A stretch of 64,000 nt of DNA from Anaerotignum faecicola (GTDB taxonomy: Bacteria; Bacillota; Clostridia; Lachnospirales; Anaerotignaceae), in assembly GCF_003865035.1 (NCBI RefSeq), contig NZ_BHVZ01000002.1:248001-312000 (forward strand). The letters run 5' to 3'. Below are positions 51,664-59,418 of the stretch, piece by piece. Every line of letters starts with the position of its first letter. Position 1 is the stretch's first letter. Position numbers and translations under genes: made by a program. Below the pieces are notes generated by a model that had not been told where the DNA came from, made no database searches, and saw only the letters and a program-made list of their open reading frames with translations.

Positions 51664-52764
51664 TCATTTTAACAGGCTTTTTTTATACATATTGTAGATA
51701 TCCGCTCTTTCCAGAGGATAAGGGAAGGTTGCCAGCTTGCCCTTCTGCTCCATGAAGCGGTCGGTATAGCTTGTGACATCTGCTTCGGTGTAGGTGGAAT
51801 TATGCTCCAGAACGGCATCCAGAAAGGCACCCATCTCGGCTGTGCTTGCAAAGCCAAGATATTCCAGAACCTTCGCGACATTTTCATCCCCTGCGGGGAA
51901 CAGCTCCAGATATGCCTGCGTCAGAACGCCATTTGCCATGCCATGAGGCAGCCCCTTCTCGTAGGTCAGGAAATAGCCCATGCCATGGGGCAGAGAGGTC
52001 ATGGTCTGTGCGATTGCAACGCCGCCAAGGGCGGACATCAGCATCAGCTTATCCCTCGTTTCGGGGGAATAGACTCTTTCACGCAGGGCAGGCATACATT
52101 CCTTGAAAAGCAGCAGCCCCTGCTTGGCGATTTCTCTGCTGACCGCGGTTGCCTTTGCGGAAAGATAGCTTTCCACCAGATGCGTCAGCGCGTCTACAGC
52201 GGTATTGTTTGTGGTTCTTGCAGGCAGGGTATCCATATATTTCGGGTCGAGAAATGCCACTGTAGCAAAGATATGCGCGGCAATGCTCGATTTTGTTCTT
52301 TTTGCATGCAGGGTCACGATGGCATACTGCGTTACCTCCGAGCCTGTGCCTGCGGTTGTGGGTACGGCTACTACGGGCAATGCCTTATTTTCTGCATTCC
52401 AGAGGGCATCCGTCCCCTGTTCGGGATGCGCCGCCATGGTCGCAATCGCCTTAGAGGAATCCATCGGGGAACCGCCGCCAATACCGATGAAAAATTCCAC
52501 GCCCTCCGCGATGGCAAGCTTTGCCGCCCGTTCTACGGTTTCTACGGAAGGGTTTTCCTCGATTTCATCAAACAGAATCCACGCAATGTCAAGGCTGTCC
52601 AGTGCATCGGTGATATCCTGCTGTGCGCCGTTTCTCTTGGCGGAGGTTTTCCCCGTGACAACCATTGCCTTTTTGCCGAGCTTCGCCATTGCCTCCTTAT
52701 GCTCCGCTACGCAGCCTCTGCCGAAATAGCAATCTGTCGGCATAAAATAATGAAAGTTTCCCAT
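51664..52764 (-). CDS. Iron-containing alcohol dehydrogenase
   Basis: The product has 366 residues. NAD-binding GIGGGSPMDSSKAIA is near 93-107, VAVPTTAGTGSEVT is a family signature near 132-145, and the metal ligands appear as DALTHLVESY (Asp, His) and SLPHGMGYFLTYEKGLPHGMANG (two His), so the Fe site is complete. It probably reduces aldehydes to alcohols (NADH-dependent), as butanol or propanol dehydrogenases do. With the acrylate pathway present, propanol formation is conceivable but not shown. It has a terminator after it. A small acidic-protein gene lies upstream on the same strand but ends 39 bases before it. Confidence 0.92.
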   Translation of the reverse strand: MGNFHYFMPTDCYFGRGCVAEHKEAMAKLGKKAMVVTGKTSAKRNGAQQDITDALDSLDIAWILFDEIEENPSVETVERAAKLAIAEGVEFFIGIGGGSPMDSSKAIATMAAHPEQGTDALWNAENKALPVVAVPTTAGTGSEVTQYAIVTLHAKRTKSSIAAHIFATVAFLDPKYMDTLPARTTNNTAVDALTHLVESYLSAKATAVSREIAKQGLLLFKECMPALRERVYSPETRDKLMLMSALGGVAIAQTMTSLPHGMGYFLTYEKGLPHGMANGVLTQAYLELFPAGDENVAKVLEYLGFASTAEMGAFLDAVLEHNSTYTEADVTSYTDRFMEQKGKLATFPYPLERADIYNMYKKSLLK

Positions 52765-52802
52765 TCACTCCACATCCTTTCTCTTTTCTCCGGAAAAAAT
52801 AA

Positions 52803-53057
52803 TCAACAAAGGAAATCGTACCATTCCCAATCAGTCTGCATAATCGCCTCAAGGGTTTCCTCCGCCGGCTCCTCTGTCAGCTCAAATTCAATTTCAAACT
52901 CATGATAGCGCTCACCCTCAATCGTTGCTACGCCTGTAATAATATAATTTTTGCCCTCTCCTGTGACAAATTCGCCCTCCATAAGAAGGTCATCCTCTTC
53001 GAGATAAATTTTGTGCAGTTCGTTTGCAATCTGCTCCTCTGTGAATGTCAGCTTCAT
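52803..53057 (-). CDS. Small acidic protein of unknown function (84 aa)
   Basis: The product has 84 residues, strongly acidic: MKLTFTEEQIANELHKIYLEEDDLLMEGEFVTGEGKNYIITGVATIEGERYHEFEIEFELTEEPAEETLEAIMQTDWEWYDFLC. It probably has one helix, three beta strands and a helix. GGGAGG lies 6 bases before the ATG. No family is recognised. It reads as soluble and cytoplasmic. It starts a short run with the Fe-alcohol dehydrogenase gene, 39 bases upstream of its ATG, so the two may be transcribed together. Confidence 0.6.
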   Translation of the reverse strand: MKLTFTEEQIANELHKIYLEEDDLLMEGEFVTGEGKNYIITGVATIEGERYHEFEIEFELTEEPAEETLEAIMQTDWEWYDFLC

Positions 53058-53181
53058 TTCCGTCCTCCCTTTTTTTGTTTCGTTTTCTTCTCCTTATAGT
53101 ATCATTTCTTTTAGAATCGGACAAGAAGGAAGTTCCTCTTTTCTTCCGACTGCTTTCATGGTAAGATAAAAAGGCGCACTT

Positions 53182-53203
53182 AAGTCGAAGGCAGAATTTC
53201 GAC
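53182..53203 (+). repeat. Small stem-loop motif (AAGTCGA..TTCGAC type)
   Basis: AAGTCGAAGG-CAG-AATTTCGACC is a near-perfect stem with a CAG-containing loop, about 60 bases before the exonuclease start. The same motif ends both large repeats and follows the groL and SPFH genes. Confidence 0.6.
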
Positions 53204-53260
53204 CTATTAAAACAGTCTACTGCTTCCCGGCGGAAGTTTTCTATAAAGGAGTTTTTTTCT

Positions 53261-54037
53261 ATGAATTACATTGTTTTGGATTTGGAATTCAATCAGGCGT
53301 TCCCCTTCAAATCCGGAAAGAAGGTGGAGCCGAACCCGGAATGTCCCTTTGAGATTATTCAGATTGGGGCGGTGAAGCTGAATGAACACTTTGAGCAGCT
53401 GGATTCCTTTAATTGCATGATTTCGCCGCAGATTTATCCCCGTCTGCACCCCTTCGTGGAAAAAATTACGGGGATTCGTCCGAAGATGCTCGCCGGACAG
53501 CCCCATTTTCCTGAGGCATACCAAGCGTTTCTTACGTTTATCGGCAAGAAGCCTGCCGTTCTTTGCGCATGGGGCGGGGATGATATCAAATCCCTGTACC
53601 GCAACATCCTGTATTACAATCTGGATGCCGATGCAATGACAAATCAGTTTCTGAATGTACAGCCCTTTGCAGCGGAATATCTGCACCATGAAACAGGCAA
53701 GGCAATCGGTCTGAAAAATGCGGTTGAGGCACTGGAGCTGCCGCAGGAGGAAACATTCCACAATGCTCTGAACGATGCGACCTATACGGCAAAAATCTTT
53801 GCCCTTACGCATCCCGAACACATGCAGCCGGATACCTTTCAGCCACTGACTATGCTGACGAAAAAGCCGAAGCGTCTGCGTACAAACGTGAAGTCTCTGT
53901 TCCTGCATATTGAAGAACGATTGGAGCGACCGCTGACCGAGGAGGAAAAGGCACTTGTCAAGCTGGCCTATATGCTGGGGCGCAACCACACCTTTGATGC
54001 TGCACCCACAGTACGCAAAAAGGAATCTGCAAAATAA
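53261..54037 (+). CDS. DEDDh 3'-5' exonuclease (KapD/DnaQ-like)
   Basis: The product has 258 residues. Exo I is YIVLDLEFNQ (Asp7, Glu9), Exo II includes CAWGGDDIKSLYRN, and Exo III is FHNALNDATYTAKIF, with the His and Asp of the DEDDh class; all metal-binding residues are present. Short stand-alone members are related to KapD/inhibitor-of-kinA-pathway exonucleases and ERI-1. Either RNA or single-stranded DNA may be the substrate. The C-terminal 60 residues (about 195-258) are helical and basic, without a known domain. GGAG precedes the ATG; a terminator follows. Confidence 0.88.
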   Translation: MNYIVLDLEFNQAFPFKSGKKVEPNPECPFEIIQIGAVKLNEHFEQLDSFNCMISPQIYPRLHPFVEKITGIRPKMLAGQPHFPEAYQAFLTFIGKKPAVLCAWGGDDIKSLYRNILYYNLDADAMTNQFLNVQPFAAEYLHHETGKAIGLKNAVEALELPQEETFHNALNDATYTAKIFALTHPEHMQPDTFQPLTMLTKKPKRLRTNVKSLFLHIEERLERPLTEEEKALVKLAYMLGRNHTFDAAPTVRKKESAK

Positions 54038-54059
54038 AAAATGCCTGTAAGAACAAAAA

Positions 54060-54085
54060 ATCTCAAAGTCCCTTTGGGATTTTTT
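54060..54085 (+). terminator. Intrinsic terminator of the exonuclease gene
   Basis: ATCTCAAAG / CTTTGGGAT (one mismatch) is followed by TTTTTC on the plus strand. Confidence 0.75.
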
Positions 54086-54102
54086 CTTTTTGCAGACAAA
54101 AT

Positions 54103-54143
54103 AAAAAAAGCGGGAGAACGGCTCCCAATACAGCGTTCTCCCG
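54103..54143 (-). terminator. Intrinsic terminator of the thi operon
   Basis: On the minus strand CGGGAGAACG / CGTTCTCCCG (perfect 10 bp) with a 13-base loop is followed by CTTTTTTTATTTT. It lies about 190 bases after thiE; the intervening 54144-54337 holds only a doubtful 43-codon frame. Confidence 0.82.
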
Positions 54144-54201
54144 AAATTTTTCGCAACCAAAAAAACATCCTTGGTTCTCTTCAAAAAATTCGGTCGAAAC
54201 T

Positions 54202-54333
54202 TCATGGTCTCCTCTCACGCCGGAACACGGCTTCCCATCGCTGTTCATCTCTGCAAGGCCTAAGGCGCTCCCCTTCTGCCTTCCCGTTTTCGGGCTGTTC
54301 CTTTCGGATGCTGTCAGAAATTTTCATTGACAT
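54202..54333 (-). CDS. Doubtful small ORF after thiE (43 aa)
   Basis: An ATG 4 bases after the thiE stop opens a 43-codon frame, MSMKISDSIRKEQPENGKAEGERLRP, then a Cys/Arg-rich end, closing at TGA 54202-54204. It lies between thiE and the operon terminator. The ribosome site is weak (AGAAGA), and the composition is Arg/Glu-rich. A second ATG overlaps its stop (ATGA) but runs into the terminator. No homologue is recognised; it may simply be 3' UTR. Confidence 0.25.
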   Translation of the reverse strand: MSMKISDSIRKEQPENGKAEGERLRPCRDEQRWEAVFRRERRP

Positions 54334-54337
54334 TCTT

Positions 54338-54931
54338 CTATTTTTCCAGTTTTTTCATTTGCTCTTCTACATTTTCGCATTGCATGAGCCCACTCATCAC
54401 ACAGATACCTGCCGCACCCGTTTTTCTGACCGATGCCGCATTTTCGCTGCCGATGCCGCCGATGGCATAAACAGGAATGGCTACGCTTTCCACAACCTCC
54501 TGCAAAAACGCCAGCCCTCTGGGGGCAAGTCCCTTCTTGCAATCCGTCACGAAAACGTGTCCTGCTGTGATATAGGTACAGCCAAGCCGAGCCGCCTCCT
54601 GTGCTTCCGCAACAGAATGGCAGGATGCGCCGATGCTTCGGAACTGTTTCTTTTTTTCTTCCTCCATGCCGCGCAAAATATGCAGGGGCAAATGGATCTG
54701 CTCCGCTCCCAGTAAAAGTGCTGCATCAATAAAGCTATGCAGGATGCAGGGAACGTCATTTTGCTTACAGATTTGCATTACATTTTCCGCCAGTGCCTTG
54801 TATGCCTCTTCACTGAAATCCTTTTCACGCAGGATGATGCCCTTCGGCTGACAGGCTGCGATTTTTCGGATACGCTGCAAAAAATCCTCATGACAAAGGC
54901 TGCGGTTTGTGACACACAAAATATCAGACAT
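54338..54931 (-). CDS. thiE: Thiamine-phosphate synthase
   Basis: The product has about 197 residues from MSDILCVTNRSLCHEDFLQRIRKIA; a second possible start is at 54943. It joins the thiazole and pyrimidine halves to thiamine phosphate. Family features: IILREKDFSEEAYKALAENVMQIC (R-x-K), VPCILHSFIDAALLLGAEQIHLP, SCHSVAEAQEAARLGCTYITAGHVFVTDCKKGLAPRGLAFLQEV (S-x-H..G-x-x-x-x-T-x-x-K) and VYAIGGIG. It overlaps thiH by 8 bases and is the last thi gene. It lacks an obvious Shine-Dalgarno, so it is probably translated by coupling to thiH. Confidence 0.92.
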   Translation of the reverse strand: MSDILCVTNRSLCHEDFLQRIRKIAACQPKGIILREKDFSEEAYKALAENVMQICKQNDVPCILHSFIDAALLLGAEQIHLPLHILRGMEEEKKKQFRSIGASCHSVAEAQEAARLGCTYITAGHVFVTDCKKGLAPRGLAFLQEVVESVAIPVYAIGGIGSENAASVRKTGAAGICVMSGLMQCENVEEQMKKLEK

Positions 54932-56177
54932 ACAGATAATCATTCAGCACAGGCTGAAGTCCTTCCTCAGACATATCCTCATACATGGTTTCAAAGCTGC
55001 GTTCATCATTGATTTCAAACTGCTCATCGCCCTCTGCACCTTCGGCCTCCTTGCCGGTGTATTTGCTTTCATGGTCACCGATGCCTGTAGAAACACCTGC
55101 GGAAACCTTCGTTGCGGCAATTTTTACGATACCGTCACGGAAGGATTTGCTTTCTCTGGAGGATACCGTAATGCCGACAAAGGGCATGAAAATACGATAG
55201 GCACAAAGAACCTGACAAAGCTCCTTCTCACCGACATCCAGAGGGTTGATTTTATCATTATTGATAATCGGGCGCAGTCTGGGACAGGATAAGGACATTT
55301 CTGCATGAGGATATTTCCGCTGCAAATAATAAACATGCAGTGCGCTTGCCAGTGCGTCCTTTCTGAAATCGGACAGACCGAGCAGTGCAGAGAACGCTAC
55401 CCCTCTCATGCCACCGCGCAGGGCTCTTTCCTGTGCATCAAAGCGGTAGGGCCAAACACGCTTATGTCCCATCAGATGCAGAGTTTCATACTTTACATTG
55501 TCATAGGTTTCCTGGAAAACAGTGACATAATCCACACCACATTCATGCAGATACCGATATTCATCCGTATTCACAGGATAAATTTCCACGCCGACCATGC
55601 GGAAATATTTTCTTGCCAGCTTACAAGCCTCACCAATGTATTTGACATCACTCATGGCACGGCTTTCGCCTGTCAGAATCAGGATTTCCTCCATGCCGCT
55701 GTCCGCGATGACCTGCATTTCCTTTTCAATCTGCTCCATATTCAGCTTCATGCGGTTGATGTGGTTATAGCAGTTGAAGCCGCAGTATACACAGTAATTC
55801 TCGCAGTAATTCGCAATATACAGGGGGGTGAAAAGATAAACGGTATTGCCGAAATGCTTGCCGGTTTCGATTCTTGCCTTCTGCGCCATTTCCTCTAAAA
55901 AGGGAGCCGCCGCAGGGGAAAGCAACGCCTTGAAATCCTCCACAGAGCAGGTTTCATGATCGAGCGCCGCGCGCACATCTCTTGCCGTATATTTATCGTA
56001 ATCGTATTCCTCCACATGCGCCATAACCGTTTCACGGATATCGGATTTGATGATTTCCATTCCGGGCATATATTCCATGTGATTCTTTCTGGAAGCAGGG
56101 TTTGTTTCCAGCTCATGCTTACGCTTCAGCGCTTCGGGGGAAAGAAATTCAGAGTCTACAAAAAATTGATTTTCCAT
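54924..56177 (-). CDS. thiH: 2-iminoacetate synthase ThiH (radical SAM)
   Basis: The product has 417 residues. It cleaves tyrosine to dehydroglycine (2-iminoacetate) for thiazole formation. The radical-SAM cluster motif is ANYCENYCVYCGFNCYN near 119-135 (C-x-x-x-C-x-x-C: Cys126-type spacing within CENYCVYC). The C-terminal BATS-like part includes SLSCPRLRPIINND and GVSTGIGDHESKY. A ThiH rather than a ThiO enzyme fits an anaerobe. It starts 12 bases after thiG, with GAGGG before its ATG. Confidence 0.95.
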   Translation of the reverse strand: MENQFFVDSEFLSPEALKRKHELETNPASRKNHMEYMPGMEIIKSDIRETVMAHVEEYDYDKYTARDVRAALDHETCSVEDFKALLSPAAAPFLEEMAQKARIETGKHFGNTVYLFTPLYIANYCENYCVYCGFNCYNHINRMKLNMEQIEKEMQVIADSGMEEILILTGESRAMSDVKYIGEACKLARKYFRMVGVEIYPVNTDEYRYLHECGVDYVTVFQETYDNVKYETLHLMGHKRVWPYRFDAQERALRGGMRGVAFSALLGLSDFRKDALASALHVYYLQRKYPHAEMSLSCPRLRPIINNDKINPLDVGEKELCQVLCAYRIFMPFVGITVSSRESKSFRDGIVKIAATKVSAGVSTGIGDHESKYTGKEAEGAEGDEQFEINDERSFETMYEDMSEEGLQPVLNDYLYV

Positions 56178-56189
56178 GCTTATCCCTCC

Positions 56190-56963
56190 TTAATCACGCA
56201 GGAAGCCTGTCAGCGGATCGGATGCGGATGCACCTCTGGTCAGCACTCTGCCCAAACCGGAAAGATACGCCTTTCTGCCTGCCTCAATCGCCTGACGGAA
56301 TGCCGCTGCCATAAGGGGCAAATCGCCTGCGGTTGCCAGAGCGGTATTCGCCATGATTGCCGCTGCGCCCATTTCCATTGCTTCGCAAGCCTGAGAAGGT
56401 CTGCCGATGCCTGCATCTACGATGATGGGCAAATCAATTTCATCCACCAGAATCTGAATGAATTCCTTTGTTGCCAGACCCTTATTGGAGCCGATGGGAG
56501 AAGCCAGAGGCATAATGCTTGCCGCGCCTGCGTTCACCAAATCACGCGCCACATTCAAATCGGGGTACATATAGGGCATTACCACAAAGCCTTCCTTTGC
56601 AAGAATTTCGGTTGCCTTGATGGTTTCATAGTTATCAGGCAGGAGATATTTGCTGTCACGCATGATTTCTATCTTTACGAAATCACCACAGCCCAGCTCT
56701 CTTGCCAATCTTGCAATGCGGACTGCTTCCTCAGCATTTCTTGCGCCGGAGGTATTGGGCAGCAGGGTAACATTTTTAGGAATGAAATCCAGAATGTTTT
56801 CCTGATCCTTTGTATTCGCGCGGCGTACTGCCAATGTGATAATTTCCGCGCCGGCATCCTTTACAGCCGCTTCAATCAGCTTTAAGGAATATTTACCGGA
56901 GCCCAGAATAAATCTGGAATGAAATTCATGTCCGCCAATGATAAGTTTGTCTTCTTTCTGCAT
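56190..56963 (-). CDS. thiG: Thiazole synthase ThiG
   Basis: The product has 257 residues, TIM-barrel. [25 protein letters not shown] opens the domain. The Schiff-base lysine lies in [11 protein letters not shown] (about Lys98). [35 protein letters not shown] and [12 protein letters not shown] are standard phosphate-binding segments. It builds the thiazole ring from deoxyxylulose phosphate, dehydroglycine and ThiS thiocarboxylate. It is followed at 12 bases by thiH. Confidence 0.97.
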   Translation of the reverse strand: MQKEDKLIIGGHEFHSRFILGSGKYSLKLIEAAVKDAGAEIITLAVRRANTKDQENILDFIPKNVTLLPNTSGARNAEEAVRIARLARELGCGDFVKIEIMRDSKYLLPDNYETIKATEILAKEGFVVMPYMYPDLNVARDLVNAGAASIMPLASPIGSNKGLATKEFIQILVDEIDLPIIVDAGIGRPSQACEAMEMGAAAIMANTALATAGDLPLMAAAFRQAIEAGRKAYLSGLGRVLTRGASASDPLTGFLRD

Positions 56964-56985
56964 GAAAATCCCTTCTTTCTTTTAC

Positions 56986-57627
56986 TTATGGTTCAAACTG
57001 ACCGGAAAGGATTCTCAGAACCATGTGCGCCTCATGCGCACCACATATCATCACACGAGAGGATACCAAGCCAATGTCATCTGCAACATCGCTGATTCCG
57101 TCTCCGCAGAGATAAAAACGGTCTGTAATCCTTCTGGTTTGGATGCTGTTTGCAGAGCCGAACCCTGCCATGCCGGACGCAGCGATCAGATATTTCGTAT
57201 GTAATTTTTCCAGCACGCCATTGACCAGCATTGCCTTTGCTTCTGCGTTATCAAATGCTTCGCAGATAACATCGGCAGGTGCAAGGATTTCTTCAAAATT
57301 TTCCTCGGTAATGGCAGTTGTATGCGTTTCTATCGTAAGATATGGTGCAATCTCACGCAGATTCGCCGCCAATGCCTCGGTTTTAAATTCTCCCAGCTGG
57401 GTTGCCTTATATTGCTGTCGATGCAGATTGGTGATATCCACCCTGTCAAAATCCGTCAGAATCAGCCTGCCAACGCCTGCTCTTGCCAAGGCAATCGCAA
57501 TATTGGAGCCGAGACCGCCCAAACCGCAGATGGCAACCGTTGCCTGATTGAATTTTTCCTGCACAGCCCTTCCATGTCGTGCCGCTAATGCTCGCTGCAA
57601 GTCTTCCCTTTCAGGAATCCTGCTCAA
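56986..57627 (-). CDS. thiF: ThiS adenylyltransferase ThiF
   Basis: The product has 213 residues from a TTG start at 57627 (reading M-SRIPEREDLQRALAARHG), 8 bases after GGAGG; a GTG at 57636 overlaps thiS. The E1-like core has the nucleotide motif VAICGLGGLGSNIAIALARAGVG and LTDFDRVDITNLHRQQY, with the Arg/Gln/Asn residues that activate the C-terminal glycine of ThiS. It lacks the C-x-x-C zinc pairs of the longer ThiF/MoeB proteins, as in the short thiF type usual in Clostridia. It follows thiS directly. Confidence 0.94.
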   Translation of the reverse strand: MSRIPEREDLQRALAARHGRAVQEKFNQATVAICGLGGLGSNIAIALARAGVGRLILTDFDRVDITNLHRQQYKATQLGEFKTEALAANLREIAPYLTIETHTTAITEENFEEILAPADVICEAFDNAEAKAMLVNGVLEKLHTKYLIAASGMAGFGSANSIQTRRITDRFYLCGDGISDVADDIGLVSSRVMICGAHEAHMVLRILSGQFEP

Positions 57628-57628
57628 A

Positions 57629-57823
57629 TCAGCCACCTCCTACAAAATTAACAACCTCAATGACATCTCCGTCCTGCAAAATGGTTTCGCCATAGGCTGC
57701 CTTTGGCACAATTTCACCATTGCGCTCCACCGCAATCCGCTTGGGGTTATAGTCTGTGCCTGCCAGATATTCCGCCAGAGTTTTCCCTGCAACGGCAAGC
57801 GCTTCCCCATTGATTTTTACCAC
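57629..57823 (-). CDS. thiS: Sulfur carrier protein ThiS
   Basis: The product has 64 residues from the GTG at 57823 (reading [22 protein letters not shown]), 10 bases after GGAGG; the longer start at 57853 lies inside the ribosome site region. The beta-grasp protein ends VNFVGGG, so the C-terminal Gly-Gly needed for thiocarboxylate formation is followed by one extra Gly. It is the first gene of thiSFGHE, behind a TPP riboswitch. Confidence 0.92.
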   Translation of the reverse strand: MVKINGEALAVAGKTLAEYLAGTDYNPKRIAVERNGEIVPKAAYGETILQDGDVIEVVNFVGGG

Positions 57824-57879
57824 GCAGCTCTCACCTCCTTCTCTTAATCGCAATCAAACACAGGGCTTTTTATCAACAA

Positions 57880-58022
57880 AAAAAGGAAGCTACCATCATT
57901 TGATAACTCCCTTGTTTGTTCCTTCTGTTTTCAGGCATCCCTACGTTGGCATTATCCAAATCAGGTTATGGGTCGAAGGCGTATCCTTCCTCTCAGCCTG
58001 CCTGAGCAAGCTCCCCTCTGTG
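57880..58022 (-). ncRNA. TPP riboswitch (THI box) of the thi operon
   Basis: On the minus strand the conserved blocks are in order: GGGGAGC (about 58017-58011), CTGAGAGGAAGG (57997-57986), GACCCATAACCTGAT (57974-57960), TGGATAATGCCAACG (57958-57944) and TAGGGA (57943-57938). The aptamer runs from about 58022 to 57930. A terminator-like stem GGGAGTTATC / GGTAGCTTCC with a T run follows at about 57912-57880, before the thiS ribosome site. High thiamine pyrophosphate should terminate transcription. Confidence 0.97.
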
Positions 58023-58039
58023 TGTTCGATTGTAGCTTC

Positions 58040-58068
58040 ATTATACCGCCTGCATTTTTAAAAAGCAA
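58040..58068 (-). promoter_or_regulatory. Promoter of the thi operon
   Basis: On the minus strand: TTGCTT (58068-58063), 17 bases, TATAAT (58045-58040). The start point falls just upstream of the TPP aptamer. Confidence 0.7.
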
Positions 58069-58095
58069 GGATATTCTCAGAAACCTGCTCTCGAC

Positions 58096-59406
58096 TTAGA
58101 TTTTGTCCTCGTCCCCGAACGGATCCCCACATTCCGGACAGAAGCGAGGGGGCTTTGTGGGGTCTTCCGGCTCCCAGCCGCATTTATCACAGCGATACTG
58201 CGGCACGCCTGCCGGCTTTGGCTTGCCGCACTGCGGACAGAAGCGCCCCTTATTATGGCTGCCGCATGCACAAATCCAGACATTTTCCTCCGGCTTTTTC
58301 GCACCACATTCCGTACAGAAATTGCCCGTATTATCTGCTGCGCCACAGCTGCAGGTCCAGCCTGTCTGGGTGGGTGCCTGTGTCTGGGGCTGTTGCTGTG
58401 CCGCCATTTGAAAGAGCTGCCCTGCATTCATGCCGCCGGACTGATTTGCCAGATTCATCCCTGCAAAAGCCATCACGGGGCCTGCATTGGGGTTTGCCGC
58501 TGCCGCCTGCATAGCTTCTGCCTGTGCATTGACCAGATGCGCCGCCGCCATGGAGGGATTGCGGAGCGTTGCATTTCTTTGCAGCTCCTTAATCATGGCT
58601 TCATCCTCATCGGATGCCTTCACGCTGCTTACACCGATAGAGGTAATCTCAATGCCATATCTGCCGCCCCATTTTTCTGCAAGCACCTCATTCAGCGCCT
58701 GCGAAAGCTCCATGGTATGTGCAGGCAGGGCACTGTAACGGATACCCATGGCGGAAAGCTTGCCGAAGGCAGGCTGCAGGGCTGTCAGCATTTCGCTTTT
58801 CAGCTGAGATTCCATGCTGTCTCTGGTATATGTATCCGTAATATTGCCGCAGATGTTCTTATAGAAAAGAATAGGGTCGATGATATGATACGCATATTCG
58901 CCATGACAGCGAATTGCAATATCAATATCCAGACCGATATTCGTATCAACCACACGGAACGGCACAGGATTTGAGGTGCCGTATTTATTCCCAAGGATTT
59001 CCTTTGTATTGAAATAGTAGATTCTCTGATCGCCCGCAGGGTCGCCGCCGAAGCCGACACGCTTGCCGAACTGGCGGAAACTTTCCTTGATGCTTTCCTT
59101 CAAATCTCCATAGAACAGGCTGGGTTCTGTTGCGGAATCGTAAAGAAATTCGCCTGCTTCGGCGCAGACCTCGACCACCTTGCCCTGCTCTACAATCATC
59201 ATGCACTGCCCCTCATTGATGACAATGATAGAGCCATTGGAGATGATATTTTCGCTCTTTTTTGTATTGAAGCCCCGTTTGGACTGCCGCTGCTCGCCTT
59301 TTTTTGCCAGCACATCCACATCCATGGCATCACAGTAGAAATATTCTCTCCAGCTATCTGCCAGAACGCCCTGTGCCGCACCGACACCAACCTTTAAAAT
59401 GCCCAT
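58096..59406 (-). CDS. SPFH-domain protein with C-terminal zinc ribbons (YdjI-like)
   Basis: The product has 436 residues. The N-terminal 290 residues are an SPFH/prohibitin-like domain (SIIVINEGQCMMIVEQGKVVEV, PVPFRVVDTNIGLDIDIAIRCHGEYAYHI, SKLSAMGIRYS..). A Met/Ala/Gln-rich linker follows (AMQAAAANPNAGPVMAFAGMNLANQSGG). Then come three zinc-ribbon units, each with two Cys pairs (WTCSCGAADNTGNFCTECGAK, WICACGSHNKGRFCPQCGKPK, YRCDKCGWEP..PRFCPECGDPF). Homologues are called 'virion core protein' or YdjI and are linked to PspA-type envelope stress. The stop codon is followed by the AAGTCGA stem motif. AGGAGG precedes the ATG. Confidence 0.87.
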   Translation of the reverse strand: MGILKVGVGAAQGVLADSWREYFYCDAMDVDVLAKKGEQRQSKRGFNTKKSENIISNGSIIVINEGQCMMIVEQGKVVEVCAEAGEFLYDSATEPSLFYGDLKESIKESFRQFGKRVGFGGDPAGDQRIYYFNTKEILGNKYGTSNPVPFRVVDTNIGLDIDIAIRCHGEYAYHIIDPILFYKNICGNITDTYTRDSMESQLKSEMLTALQPAFGKLSAMGIRYSALPAHTMELSQALNEVLAEKWGGRYGIEITSIGVSSVKASDEDEAMIKELQRNATLRNPSMAAAHLVNAQAEAMQAAAANPNAGPVMAFAGMNLANQSGGMNAGQLFQMAAQQQPQTQAPTQTGWTCSCGAADNTGNFCTECGAKKPEENVWICACGSHNKGRFCPQCGKPKPAGVPQYRCDKCGWEPEDPTKPPRFCPECGDPFGDEDKI

Positions 59407-59418
59407 TGTGCATCCTCC

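Noticed and set aside
53207..54205. A 332-codon minus-strand frame starting after the 43-codon ORF
   Set aside because: Although it has an AGGAG-like site and an ATGA overlap, it runs straight through a strong terminator and then antisense to the DEDDh exonuclease gene.
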